A stretch of 64,000 bases of DNA from Crotalaria pallida. Its lineage: Eukaryota; Streptophyta; Magnoliopsida; Fabales; Fabaceae. Below, in pieces: positions 46,401 through 58,350 of this stretch. The stretch lies in assembly GCA_037953625.1 (NCBI GenBank), contig CM075651.1, positions 128,058,501-128,122,500 on the forward strand, written 5' to 3'. The translations under genes and the position numbers were made by a program. The notes beneath the pieces were generated by a model. The model was not told the DNA's origin and did no database searches. It saw only the letters and a program-made list of their open reading frames with translations. How positions within the stretch are numbered: position 1 is the stretch's first letter; each line of letters opens with the position of its first letter.

Positions 46401-46826
46401 CGTGCAGTACACATTTTACATATGTTTTTATTTTTTAAATGTTAGTATAATTATCGCAAGTGTTCTTTTTAGTTTCAATGAAAAAATATTCTCACATGAA
46501 AGGGACATAAATTGAATGCAAAGGAAATAATAATAATAATAATTATTATTATTATTATTAATATTACTATTATTATTATTATTATTATGTTTTTACGAAT
46601 TTGATCATTTGAATTTCGTCAAATAATTTTTTGTTTACAAATTAGTTCATACTAATGTAATTTGAAAACCAAAATGATTTACAATTATTATCTATCCAAT
46701 AATAATTAGCTTTTTTTTTTGTGTACACCAACCGGTACCCGCATTTGGTTTACCCAGAATCCAACTCATCCGGCCCAACCCAACTAAGCTCGCACTTAGC
46801 GGTAGGGGTCTCCCAGCGGGGATTGC
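46401..46826. other. Unassigned sequence before LTR C
   Basis: It is AT-rich except for a GC-richer block at 46722-46826 that follows a T-run and includes CACCAACCGGTACCCGC and GGGGTCTCCCAGCGGGG. The block looks like the end of another repeat, but I cannot classify it and see no gene. Confidence 0.4.
46527..46588. repeat. (AAT)n/(ATT)n microsatellite
   Basis: A run of AAT triplets passes directly into ATT triplets, forming a self-complementary tract of about 60 bases. Confidence 0.9.
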
Positions 46827-47491
46827 TGTAACGATCCGATTTTTATTAATCTAATAATTATTTTTTATGTATGTTTTATTTATATGAAAACGAAGTATGA
46901 AAACTAATTTACAACTATTTTCATAGTGAAAGCATATATGTATATAACTATGTTGAGCTAAGGTATAAATATATATACATATGTATTAGTATTTGTAATT
47001 ATATTCTTGTGCACATATGTATGTATGTATACATTAGTATTTGTATGTGTGTGTGTATATATATATATGTTTAAGTGGAGTATATATATTTATAATTGTG
47101 TGTTTGTGCTCATAGGCATAAGTAGTATCATTGTTTTCTTGTGATTATGTGTATGTCTATATATATATATATATATATGCGTGATCGTAGAGTAAGGTTC
47201 GAGGTAGGGAAAGGTATTTGGAGTCCGAATAGGCGTTCTTAGTGCCCTAACCTTGTGGGAGTGTTTAGGTAGGGAACCCTAAGTTTGAGCCTCGAGTGTT
47301 AGAAGTGAGCTAAGTCTAAGTTCGGGGTTTAGTTTGTTTGATTTCTATGTTTGTGAATTATGTGTTTTATATTATGAATGTATGATTTGGATGTTTAGAA
47401 TGTAAATTAGTGTTGTTGGTGTTCGGTTTAGTGTTAGGTTTGGGCTAGGAACCCTGGTTTCGGGTAGCTTTTAAGTTAGTAGATTTTCAAG

Positions 47492-47699
47492 TTCTCGCCC
47501 AAGCGAGAATTCGCTCGCCCAAGCGAATTAGCCTATCTCAAACCCTGGTTCCCTGAGTAGTTTTCGCTCAAGCGAAACCATGCTCGCTCCAGCGAAAACT
47601 CAGCTTGCCCAAGCGAGTAGCTTTTCGCTCAAGCGAAAAGCGGCTCGTGTTAGCCCCATATATCTTATCTGTTTCTTGCTAAAGCGAGCCAAGCGAAAA
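47492..47699. repeat. TCGCTCAAGCGA palindrome array in LTR C
   Basis: At least seven palindromic motifs of the form TCGC[T/C]CAAGCGA occur in ~200 bases, for example CTCGCCCAAGCGAG and TTTTCGCTCAAGCGAAA. Confidence 0.75.
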
Positions 47700-48623
47700 A
47701 GATCTGATCAGTTTATAAGAAAGTCCCACCAGCCCCTTCTTCCTTCATTTCTCTTCGACCCTCTCTCTCTTTATACCCCAAAATCACCCCCCAACACCAT
47801 CCACCACCCAAATACTTCATTCCGACCCTCCTTCCATGGATAAACTCCACCTCCCTCATGTGTTCTTCTCTATCCCTCTCTTTGGTGTCCCTCTCTCTCT
47901 CTCTCCCTCCATGACGCTCTCTCTCTCCTAGGGCTTCTCTCGCTCTCCTCCAATCTCAAGATCCAAGTGGAGATTTCTCAAAAGAGTTGGAATCCAAGTA
48001 GATCGGGGGTAGATTCAAGGTCCTTGGAGCTTCAATCAAGCTCTCTCTTCCTCTAAGGTAAGGGGAGACACTTTTCCACGCTTTGAGTTCGGGATCGTTA
48101 GTTTATAATAGGATTTGAGCATAATGGTTGAATCAGGTTGTGGGTAACAAAATAGCACCTGTTTTAGAGTTGGACTAGGGATGATTAATGTAATTTTTGG
48201 TTAATTTTTATTTTAATTGAAAGGTTTGTGATAAATCCATGTTTGTATGTTATTAAAGTAGGAAGTGAAGAGCCCTAGGTTGTTGACTTATATTAAGCAC
48301 TCTGGGACATACCTGAGTATGTCGACTGATTTGTTGATATATATTGATTAATGCTGGATATTAGGTGGTGAAAATGGCTAATTAATTGTAAGGATATTAT
48401 ATGAATGCCTAAATGTTAAGTGTATTATGATTGTTTGCTTAAGAGTGTGTGTGATTATTGGAAATACATGATGTGGTCTTGGGTGTTAAATGTATATTTG
48501 TTGTGACGGTGATTATGTGAACCTTTGATTTTACTTACAATTATTTGAATACTGGATAGATGATGAATGGATTAGTAAGGAGTGTAATAGTTGAATAGTG
48601 GAACTATATTGCTAATATGAGAA

Positions 48624-48740
48624 GGACCCTCCATAACGGAGCGTGTATATAAATGGACCCTCCTTAATGGAGCGTGTATATAAATGGACCCTCCATAATG
48701 GAGCGTGAATAAAGGACCCTCCGTAGGGAGTGTGAATATA
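48624..48740 (+). repeat. 30-bp tandem array in LTR C
   Basis: Four units start GGACCCTCC at 48624, 48655, 48685 and 48714; three contain ATAA[C/T]GGAGCGTG-type sequence. The last unit is degraded. Confidence 0.85.
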
Positions 48741-49077
48741 AGTGAATGTGATGTATTTTGTTAGACCATTGCTTGATTTGACTATTATTTTTAAGTTGTA
48801 TTATGGACTATTTACTATCTTGTAATTCAATGTATTGTGAGAAGGTCTCACCCTTAATGGTTAACATTTTAGGTGGATGCTAAGGAGCTTGAAGATCAGA
48901 GTGTCGCAGCGGAAGAGTGGAAAGAAGGAAAACCCTACTTTATGTTATGTATATTGTAAATGAATCCCCCAGCATTTTGTGAAAAACTTGAGTTGTAAAA
49001 GGAAATTTTGAGCCTCATATTTTAATTATAAACTTTCATTTACTAATTTATAAATCAAATTTGGGATGTTACATTTA

Positions 49078-49089
49078 TGGTATCAGAGC
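49078..49089 (+). promoter_or_regulatory. Primer-binding site (initiator Met-tRNA type)
   Basis: TGGTATCAGAGC lies four bases after LTR C. It is the standard complement of initiator tRNA-Met used by Tekay-type and many other plant retrotransposons. Confidence 0.8.
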
Positions 49090-49807
49090 AGTTCCTTACT
49101 TTCGACCTGAGGGAAAGTGGTCCCGATCTCGCTGTGAACGCTCTCATCTCCAGCTTCTTACCCAGAGGTGAGACTTATATAAGTGAAAATTTTAATGTTA
49201 AGTGGTTAGTGTTTATGTTTGGTGTTAAATGCATACTTGAAAATGTGAGCTTCTATGGGAATTTTTGATTTTTGACATTGGATTATGTAATGTGTCTTTT
49301 ATGAGCGGAATAGGTTTATGGTTGCAAATGGGAATACTAACAATTGACAAATGTAGAAAATTGTTTACGTAAATGGAAAGAGAATTGAATTCTTTGGAAC
49401 CTAAGCGGATCCCTTAGGGATTCAAAGAATCCCATAATGTAAGTGTTACCCAATTGCAAACAGGAAACTTAAGTGGTACAAGATGATTTTGTTTAAGGGT
49501 GAAAATTTTAAGTTTTGAGTTAATCGAGAGTCGAAGTTTCTTACAAAGGAAATCCTGCTAATCAAAACGAAGTACAGAAACTTAAGCTGGATGGCGAGGG
49601 CTATTACCACTGATGGAATGTAGTGTCGGAACTGGCCGATCCGATGTTGAATTTATCGGGAGGTGACGTCGTCGAAATCTAGGAGTTTGTGCACTATCGT
49701 GAATTAGTGAACGATTACCTGTGTATGAAACCTTGGTGTCAATTATTTGTTTCGCTTTGCTTTTTTATGTTTAATTGTGTATGCTTGAATATGTGTCTGA
49801 TGGGTGG

Positions 49808-50440
49808 TTTGGTGTCAAAGTAATTGGACGAGGATTAGAAGTGGAACCGCATGGGCTAAATAATTTATGACCTTGATACTAATCCAATCGAGTGATTAAA
49901 TTCATGACGATTAGACTAGTATCTAAGAGAACGAAAAATAATGCTTAAAATTAAATTAATGGTCGGTTCCATAGCTAATCAGGATTCGAGTGACTGTGAC
50001 AGCAAACGGAAAATAAGAATCGAGTACCGATCGATCGGATTCAAACCGCTGAACTATACCAATATGATTTACAAACATAAAAGAAAACTTTTTGCCCAAT
50101 TTGAGAAGCGGTTCAAACTCAACCGAAAGGTCCTCGAAGTATGTTGATGTGCGGAATAGTTTAGTGTTAAAGTAAGCGGACGAAAATTAGAAGTGGAACC
50201 AGGAGAATTGAAATAATTTATTGCCTCGATACTAATCTAACTGAGTGACTTGGTTTGCATTGGCTAGATTAGAAATTCAAGAAAAACAAATAGAACATTT
50301 ATGTTGAACTAGTAATTGGTCCCACTACTAATTTGTTTCCGGTAACTTTAATACTAAACGAAAGATAAGAATGGAGTTCCTATCAATTGAACTTGAATCT
50401 CGAGTTATAACAATAAAATGTTTTCTAATATGGAGGTTTA
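49808..50440 (+). repeat. Two-copy ~350-bp direct repeat
   Basis: Copy 1 starts GTGTCAAAGTAATTGGACGA and copy 2 starts GTGTTAAAGTAAGCGGACGA. Shared blocks follow in order: ATTAGAAGTGGAACC, GATACTAATC, GAGTGA and AAATAAGAAT/AGATAAGAAT. The copies are diverged. Confidence 0.65.
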
Positions 50441-51906
50441 AATTCAATTGGGAGGTTGGTAGTATATATATATATTTGTATATAGATTGATTGTGTCTTT
50501 TTAGTGGTTGTGTTGCTTGGTTGTTGTAATTGTGTGGTTGATGTTTTATCAAATTGTTTAGCATTTGTGTAAAATAACTCCAAACCATTTTCAAGACTAT
50601 TTGTGTTTTAATTTTAATTCCATTCTTTTTCTAAAGAGCTTTCCAATATAAGTGGAAATCCTATTTTAAGACTTAAGATTATTATATATATGAAACGTTT
50701 TTCTTGATTTGTTTTAAGAAGTTTTTCAAACTAAAATTTTTGGAAAATGAAGACTAGTGTATATATGCGTGTATGTTCATATATGTATATGTAAAGTTTT
50801 GTTTTCCTTGTTCCGTTTTAATAAGGATTTCTCGGAACTCTGCGATGTTGGCTTTTCCCCATGATATCCATAGGAGAACCATAGAGTAAATAAAAGGTCG
50901 ACCAATCTAGTAACTGCAAAACCAAAGGACTAGCAAAACCTTTTATCTTAAAGCCGAATAGAGCAATTTGTACCAGGACCAAGTTGTACTAGAATAAGAA
51001 TTGTGTGCTATCACCAGGGAGTATTCCAGGATAGCATGAACCAGTGAGTACCTTAAGGAAGATAGCAAACCGAAACTTAAGTTGAACAATAGACTAACCT
51101 GTAAGTAACACATCCTAGCACTCTCAAATTTCCCAAGATCGGAGAAAGGTCAAAACAGTTAGGGAATTATCAAGCCTGTGATGCCATAGTTGAATTGTAA
51201 GCAAGGGTTGTCAACACCTACTAAAACTAGGGGACCCCAACAAAAGAACATAGAGTTGCAAACCTTACCCTTTAGCTGGTAGATAATTAAGAGTCGAGAA
51301 CAACTCTTATCATAGTAGACCACCAGGACTTGGCGATGTCTTAAGGTTAGAAACCTAAGCCATAACGGAGGAGTACCAGGGAACTTCTGATTGATTTTTA
51401 TATAAGTTCTGGGAAGAGGAACCACTAGTTAAGACAACACCTGATAAGGAACCACCACACCTCGAACTAAATCCAACCACATTAGAACAATTCCCGAAAC
51501 TTAAGAAAGTGTGAAACCTACTGGAATGAACCAAAAGGGCAAAGACCTGTTGGATAGAACCAACTTAGGGTACCAAACGATGTCTTTCCCTGAATCTCTA
51601 GTTACCTTAGTGATCAGAAGAACCGATGAAGACCTAGATACTTTATAGTCCGTGATATTCTCCACAGACCCATAGAGTACCTTCCTTTCCAATAGAGGAG
51701 AACCCTGGGCTCGAATTGGAAAGGGTTAGCAAAACCCTAAGTGGGGGAGCACCGGGGATAGAATCTGAGATTTGTGGAGAATTCTAAGAAACCAGTATTT
51801 TTATTATTATGATTACTACTATGGAAATCTAAACGAGTTTTTGAAACCTCAAGTATTTTGCTGATTTTAAAAGGTTTTAGTTAAAACCAATTTTGACGAA
51901 CCCACT

Positions 51907-53944
51907 TGTAGCCACCCAATTTTGTCCGGGGTCAAAAGTATTATTTTGTAAAAATTTTGGTTAATTAGATTTTTATCCTCAAGTTGTTATAATTGAATTT
52001 TTAAATAAAATAAAAAAAGAGTTTGTTTGGACTCATTATTTTCTAATTCAGGTGTATTAAGTTATTTTTGGCATTTATTTATAAAAAAAAATAAAAAATA
52101 AAAGGCTTGCATTGAAATTTTCAAAATAAGAATTAATTGAAAAGTTTATGTTGAAATTTTGAGAAATCAATTAAAAATATTTATGATCAATGAAGGAAGA
52201 TTGAAGATCAATTTAAATTTAGTTGATGATATGTTTTATTTGGAAGAGATTATCAACTTTTTTTTTGAAAAGATTGAAAATTAATTCTAAAATAAATTGA
52301 GAATCGATTGCAAATCAAGTAAATTTTTTAAATCAATTAAAGAGGATTGAGAATCAATTTGATTGAGTTGAGAATTTTTTGTCGATTGCAATTTTCAGTT
52401 TCAAATCAAAAAATTATTTGGAAAGGATTATCCTCTTTTTGAAATGATTGAAAATCAATTCAAATTTTGACAATCAATTCAAAAGATTGATTTTTTTTTA
52501 GAATCAATTCAAAAGATTGAAAATCAATTATTTTTAAAAAGAGAAAGATTTTGAGAATTAATAAAAAATCAATTTAGAAAATTTTGAGAATCATTTCAAA
52601 ATCAATTAAAAAATTTTGAAGATCAATTTGAGAAATCCATAATCAATTTTGATTTAATTGAAGATTTGTTTTAATCATAAATATTTGAAAAAGATTACAA
52701 TTGATTTTGGATAAATTTTTCTAAACTTGATTTTTTTACTATAAATAGAAGTCATTCTTCACTTTGAGAGGAGGAGAAATTTTTTTGAAGAGAGGTGCAC
52801 ACAAAAATTCGAGAGGAATAATTTTTCATAAAGTTTTGTGATAATTTTTCCTTCCGTTTTCTGTGCCCCCTTATTTTCATTCCAAGAACCGCATGTTGTT
52901 GTGTTGCTGCCATTTCTTGTCACATATTCTCTCCATAGCACTATAGCATCATCTTCCATCATCATCAGGTGTTTTCCTTCTTTCTTTCATTTTTTTTCCT
53001 TCCTTCTTTTTTTTAACTTCTAGATTTTTTAGTAATTAATCAAAATACTAAAAATTAAAATGTAATTTTTTTTAATTTTTATGTTGATAATTTAATTATT
53101 AATTTTTAAGAATATTTATCTTTTTTCGCAATAATAGAAATTGGTTGTGTTTTGATAAACCAGTTTTTCTCACCCAGTGAGATCTCTTGGATTTCCTCTC
53201 TACACAAAAATACATATATAAAATAATTCTCTTTAAAATAATAATAAATTAAAAATGTAGATATTTCTAGTTGTTGTTTTAAAAGTTTGTTGTGTTTTGG
53301 TAAGTCGATTTTTCTCTCCCAAATTCAATGGAGAGATCTCTCAAACTTCCTCTTTGCACAAAAATATGTACACATAAAAAATAATTTTTTATATAAATAA
53401 ATTATAAAAATTAGAAGAAAACCGTTTTTTTAGATAAAAATTAAATAGATTTTATTAATTAAGTTTTGACAAAATGTGTTTTGGAAATCCACCTTTTCTT
53501 GCCCAAATGACAAGATCTTGTGCATATTTCCTCTCTGCATCAAACATTTTTGTAATAGAATTAAAAAACATTAAAAGTAAATTAAGAACTACGTAGCCTT
53601 GATTCCTCATTTTATGAGGATACGTAGGACCAAGGGCAACCTTGTCAGGCACAACAATAAAAAATAAATAATTTTGGCAAACCAATTTATTTAGGTCTTT
53701 TAATTAAAATCAATCAAAGGTACCATTTTCGAATGGGCGAATGGGGTGCTAATACCTTCCCCGACTCGTAACCGACTCCCGGACTCCGAATCTATCTAGT
53801 TCGAGACCAAGCGTTATTCGTTTTAATTAATAATTATTTTTTCCGCGTTTTTGCAACAAAATGCGGTGGCGACTCCATATTGGGTCAACCGACCCCCACT
53901 CGTAGGCGAGGCCCCAAGGGCGACCCGGGACCCCGGCCGCGACA
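51907..53944 (+). repeat. 5' LTR of the Ogre/Tat-like element
   Basis: It starts TGTAGCCACCC and ends GGCCGCGACA; 2038 bp. Positions 52120-52680 are a degenerate array of GAAAATCAATT/AAGATTGA motifs. The last ~220 bases are GC-rich (GGCGAGGCCCCAAGGGCGAC). Confidence 0.88.
52740..52748 (+). promoter_or_regulatory. TATA box of the Ogre-like 5' LTR
   Basis: ACTATAAATAGAAG is a consensus plant TATA context after the AT-rich repeat. The identical motif is at 60249-60257 in the 3' LTR. A short leader (GAGAGGAGGAG) follows. Confidence 0.6.
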
Positions 53945-53946
53945 GT

Positions 53947-53964
53947 TGGCGACTCCACTGGGGA
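53947..53964 (+). promoter_or_regulatory. Primer-binding site of the Ogre-like element
   Basis: TGGCGACTCCACTGGGGA lies two bases after the 5' LTR end (..GACA). This is the tRNA-complementary site usual for Tat/Ogre-type elements. Confidence 0.75.
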
Positions 53965-54954
53965 TAAAACTAAATAAGAGAGTCAGGCCTAAATGATTGA
54001 TTATTTTTAATAGACCTATTTTCTTTTCTAATTGGTTTGCTTTTAATTAATTGTTTATTGTATATATCTATTTAATTATTTTTTTACATATTTGTTTAAT
54101 TGCATATTTATTTTTTTATTGTAATCTCTTTTGTTTTTTATTTAAAAAAAGGATTTGTACGCCTCCGAAATAGGTTTTTTTTACACAGATTTTGACACAC
54201 ACGGGAACCTTATACCCGGGTACTATTATTTAAACCCTAAGTTTAGGGGTGCTTTTGCCCTACCTTTGACTTACCAAGTGTATGGTCTCTTGTAGTGTGC
54301 TAAAAGTACCACTCGGACTACAAACCATTTCTTATAAACACGACCTTTGGAAGGAACGCCTAACCTATTTTGGGAGGCTTAACCAACATCTTGTCAACCG
54401 TTTGCGAAGTGGGTCCTCACTTTAAAGAGGGAGGGCGATCCGAGGGCCTTTAAAAATCTAGAGCCACCATGGAGTACACTTTGTGTAGCATTCTATTTTG
54501 AAACTTGAATAAGTCAGTCATGGTTCCCCTTCATTCACTATCAAAGATTAAGAGGTGTCAAAACAGTTAATCTGTTACCTACTTAACCTTCGAAAAAGCT
54601 GTGGGGATTTGTGTCGATCAAAAAAATTAAAAAAATATATATATAATCTTTTTCAAGTTAACAAATTAGAGTGTTACACCTTAGTTATACCTTAGAACAA
54701 AGTCTCTTATAGGATTTACCCTAAGGGGGCATATTCTCTATCTCTTATCGCATTTTGTTTAATAAAATTGGGATCATCATCCCACATAAGTTGGGTGACC
54801 CACCGTCATCAAAGCCAGAATGATGTAAGGGGCACCATTGCACTTTGATAACCTTATGCCATGAGGAAGGCCTTTTCTTTGCATGCACATTAAACCCGCA
54901 ATAGGGTCCACCGCCGTAAGGGTAAATTTCATTTTCATATCTATCATTTCACTT

Positions 54955-55270
54955 GAGATAATCCCTCGTCATTCCAAGTGGGCCCGAACTATATGGTTAT
55001 TGTCAATTCATTATGGAATTCCATATCCTGTAATGAAGGCTTAATCGCCCCCAAATAGGGTCACTTACCCTAGGGGCATGCATCTGCATTTGCATCATAA
55101 CATTTCATCCTAATAAAATAAATAAAAATTTTGGAGTGACCCACCGTCATTCTGAAGTTGGCCAGAACTATATGAATGTTATCAATCCATCCTAATACCT
55201 CATATTGGTAATGAAGGCTTAATCGCCCCCAAATAGGATCTTTTGGATTATAAGGGCACTGCATCATACA
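54955..55270 (+). repeat. ~160-bp direct repeat in the Ogre-like interior
   Basis: Two diverged copies share CGTCATTC, AACTATATG, ATTGTCAAT/TTATCAAT, GTAATGAAGGCTTAATCGCC and CCCAAATAGG. A third, partial copy (GACCCACCGTCATC) lies at about 54790. Confidence 0.7.
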
Positions 55271-55379
55271 TTTTTGCATCATCATATATTCATATTCATA
55301 TGCATCATTCATAAAGAAAAAATTAAAAAATTTCAACAAGCCAAGGTTTCATCCCTATTGCTCTCACATACCCTTCCCG

Positions 55380-57430
55380 GACCAGACATAGGACCATGAC
55401 TAAGGTAGATGTGAGTGAACGTATCGAGAAGTTTCAATCGAAGAGCTCCAAATGAAGGAACAAATGACCAAGATGACCCAATCAATCAACCAGAGGAATA
55501 AGATTTGTCAAATGCTAGAATTGATGTTGAAGGGTAACAATGACAGGGAATGAATGTCCCATCACAATTCCTTGAAGTTTAACCCTTATTGCTTTGCTTA
55601 ATAGTGTGCATCCATGTTTTCCATTCTCTCTTCAATAAATGTGAGCCATGTTTGGCCATCTCAAAGTTGTTCCTTAATGAAATTTTCATTTTCATTACAT
55701 TTCTCTTTAACAATTATTTACTAATGTTTTGATCATGTGAATAAACCATCTCACCGCATCTCCCAAAAAAAAAACAAAATTGATTCCTGCATTAATTTGA
55801 GATATTTGATTCAAATTTGAAATTAAAGGGATGATGAGGCGAATGTAATACCCAAAATAGTGTGGACTCTCAAGCAAGTCCTTCCAGTGATACAAGGCTT
55901 TGTTGAATTCCCAAACACTGAGGAGATATCCCTAGTCACTCCATTGAGCCTAGATATTTTGAAGCGGAGATCGTTTCTCTCAAACCAACAATGTATGTTT
56001 AAACCGGGGTGGGTAGTTTGTCAACAGTTTTTGCCAGCATGCAAATATTAAGGAGGATTACTCTTTATTTCACAAATCCAAACACCTTTCATCCATTGTT
56101 CACCCCATTGAGCTCCAACAGAAGATTATTCATTTTTTTAAACCCAAAAAAACAATAAATATTTTACCTGAGTATTTTAATGAGAATCAAATCAAGGGAG
56201 AAAATTTCCATGGTCAAAAGTGCAATCACAAAAAAGATCCAAAATGGATGTAGGCAAGCACAAAAAATTAACAAAAAAAAAAAGATTAGCAAAAAGTAAG
56301 TATGCTTGTCTAAATAAGGCAAAGTCCAATGATCTAGTATATGATGAAATAAAAAGGAACAATCTCAAACATTATGAAAGAAAGATTCTCATTAAAAACT
56401 CGACATAAAATTTGGGCCTTTATATCCATTTTTTCATTAGCCACATTATTACCCCCAGACCATGTTACAACCTTTTGGAAAATCCTCTTGATGATTTGAG
56501 TGTTGTGCAAAATCTGTTGAGAAAATAGGGAATTGAAGAAAAGGAGAAAGGAAGGGAAGGGAAATAAAAAATTTGAGCCTTATACCTTTTCTTGTCAACC
56601 CTTAGCCAGGCCACATTACAAGCTTTAAAAGACATCGTTGAGGATAGGTTTGCTTGAGTTACACACTAGGGCGGAGAAATGCTGACTTCATTAAACCTAA
56701 TTGAAACTTTGATAAAATATATCTCATTTTTAATGCATGAATTAATTACTCCCATCATCCAAATATTTTCCATGTTCATATGATCATTACATTAGTATTT
56801 CTTGTTAAGAAGGTACGTGAGAGAAGAAGTTGAAAGGAACTTGATTGGTTGAATATAGTTATTGGAAAGCGCCCAAATGCTATTTGCCACAATTGACTAT
56901 ACCAGAAAATGATGAGGGCGGATGCTAAGATGATTATGGCCTTGAGATTTCCAGAGGATAAGGTTGTCTTCAAATGATTGTTCTTCAACAGAAACCGATG
57001 GTCTCTGAATTATGAGGGATCTTTCGTTCTTTGAGGAAGTCATAACCCTGAGCAAGATGAAAGAAGAAGATTTGAAATTTTCAATCAATTCAAAACCAAT
57101 TAAGAAATGTTGTGTTTGAAAAAAAAATTGAAAAAAAAAGAGCTCGCTAGGTTGAAAATCATGAAAAAGGACGACCTAGGGAAAAGTTAGAGAGATCCGC
57201 TAATTCTTAAAACTCGAAAGAGGCGGCTAAACAAAAATTAGGATCATAACATGAAAGCCCGCTAGGAGCCTACATTGGGTTTCCTAGGCAAAATTTAGGG
57301 CAGAAAAATTATCCTCAAATACAAACCAGTTTGTTTTTAAGAAAGATATTGAAAATTGCAAATAGAACCAGAAAAGAAGTCCTGAAGGTTGCACTGAGGC
57401 AATTTTCACGATTCCATACCCTCGGTAATA
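55380..57430 (+). other. Interior of the Ogre-like element, no recognised gene
   Basis: It contains short ORF remnants only. One reading near 55435-55550 (EELQMKEQMTKMTQSINQR) is coiled-coil-like and could be a decayed gag start. Nothing else is assignable. Confidence 0.35.
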
Positions 57431-57437
57431 CATTGTC

Positions 57438-57800
57438 CAAACTGGGGCAGTTTTGAAAAGTTTTGTTACCAGCAAACTGGGGCAGTTTTGGAAATTTTTA
57501 CAAGCCCTAGAAAGAAATACTGGGGCAATTTTGGAGAGAGATCAAGCAGACTGTTCGTTCCCTTGCAAATGTAATCAATTGGGGGAATTTTGGAAATTTT
57601 TTGCGGATAAACCCAGAATGAGATACTGGGGCAGTTTTTGAAGAGAAATTAGAAGTATTGATCATTCCATTGCATTTGTCGGTGAGGCAATAAACTAGTG
57701 CAGTATTTGAAGAGGTTCATTGTAGAGCTCTAGATGAAAAATATCGGGGCATTACTTTGATTCCCCAATAATTGTTTTAAGAACAATACACTAGGGCAGA
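57438..57800 (+). repeat. Interspersed ACTGGGGCAGTTTTGG motif
   Basis: The motif ACTGGGGCAGTTTTG or a variant occurs at about 57439, 57477, 57520, 57578 (TTGGGGGAATTTTGG), 57624 and 57690, spaced 35-65 bases apart. Confidence 0.6.
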
Positions 57801-58059
57801 TTTCGAACAAATTCAAGTTGTTTGATGGTGATTAATTATTGACAAATATCAGATTGCTGAGTTTTGAAAAGATGTTATTAAAGAAGAAAGTTGTCAAAGA
57901 TTCACTCGTGCCTGTCTTGATCAGATTTTGATATGGCCCGACATTGGTTTTCAAGAGCAATAGAGTTGAGACCAGTTTATCTTGCTGGAAAAAAACACAA
58001 AAAAAAAACTTTTTGCGTTTTAGACCCATTAATTTCTGATGGGTTTACATTAGAAAAAA

Positions 58060-58290
58060 TTTAGAGTTGCATTGTTGATTCCAAATCATATTCATTTCAT
58101 TGTCATTCACATTATTTGTATTGAGTTCATTTTGCATTATGCATTTTTGACATCATTTGCACCAGTTACATTATCCATTGCATTATACCAGTTGCAACAT
58201 ACCAATTTTTCATTAACAATATCATTTGCATTGGTTGCATTCTATTCATTACTATTTGCATTGTTTGCATCACCAGAACTTGATTATTCA
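58060..58290 (+). repeat. Low-complexity CATT-TTGCATT repeat
   Basis: Irregular repetition of TTGCATT, CATTTGCA and TTCATT over ~200 bases, directly upstream of the 90-bp array. Confidence 0.6.
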
Positions 58291-58350
58291 AAAATAATAA
58301 TTCCAAAAGAATCATCTTGGGTCCTTTGACGCCCGACACAAACGCCGAAA

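Larger units (their letters stand above)
46827..49073 (+). mobile_element. LTR C, 5' LTR of a Tekay-like Ty3/gypsy element
   Basis: It starts TGTAACGATCCG and ends GGGATGTTACA, followed after four bases by a Met-tRNA-type primer site. It is 2247 bp long. It contains a palindrome array (47492-47699), a TATA-like TATAAG (47714), a CT-rich leader (47740-47940), a 30-bp tandem array (48624-48740) and a CTCACCC..TTTTAGGTGG block (48848-48875). No matching 3' LTR is in the window, so the element is truncated or continues elsewhere. Confidence 0.78.
49074..51906 (+). other. Non-coding interior of the LTR C element
   Basis: About 2.8 kb follows the primer site without a recognisable gag or pol domain; the ORFs present are short and lack motifs. 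It contains a two-copy direct repeat (49808-50157 and about 50160-50440). It ends at the Ogre-like LTR that starts at 51907. The element is either non-autonomous or too decayed to read, and it has no visible 3' LTR. Confidence 0.5.

Noticed and set aside
50820..51790. Decayed pol region in the LTR C interior
   Set aside because: I looked for RT and integrase motifs on both strands and found none; the short minus-strand ORFs there carry no recognisable blocks.
53455..53685. Minus-strand 76-codon ORF, recurring at 63780..63992
   Set aside because: Its recurrence is explained by the two LTRs of one element; it is antisense to the LTR and shows no domain.
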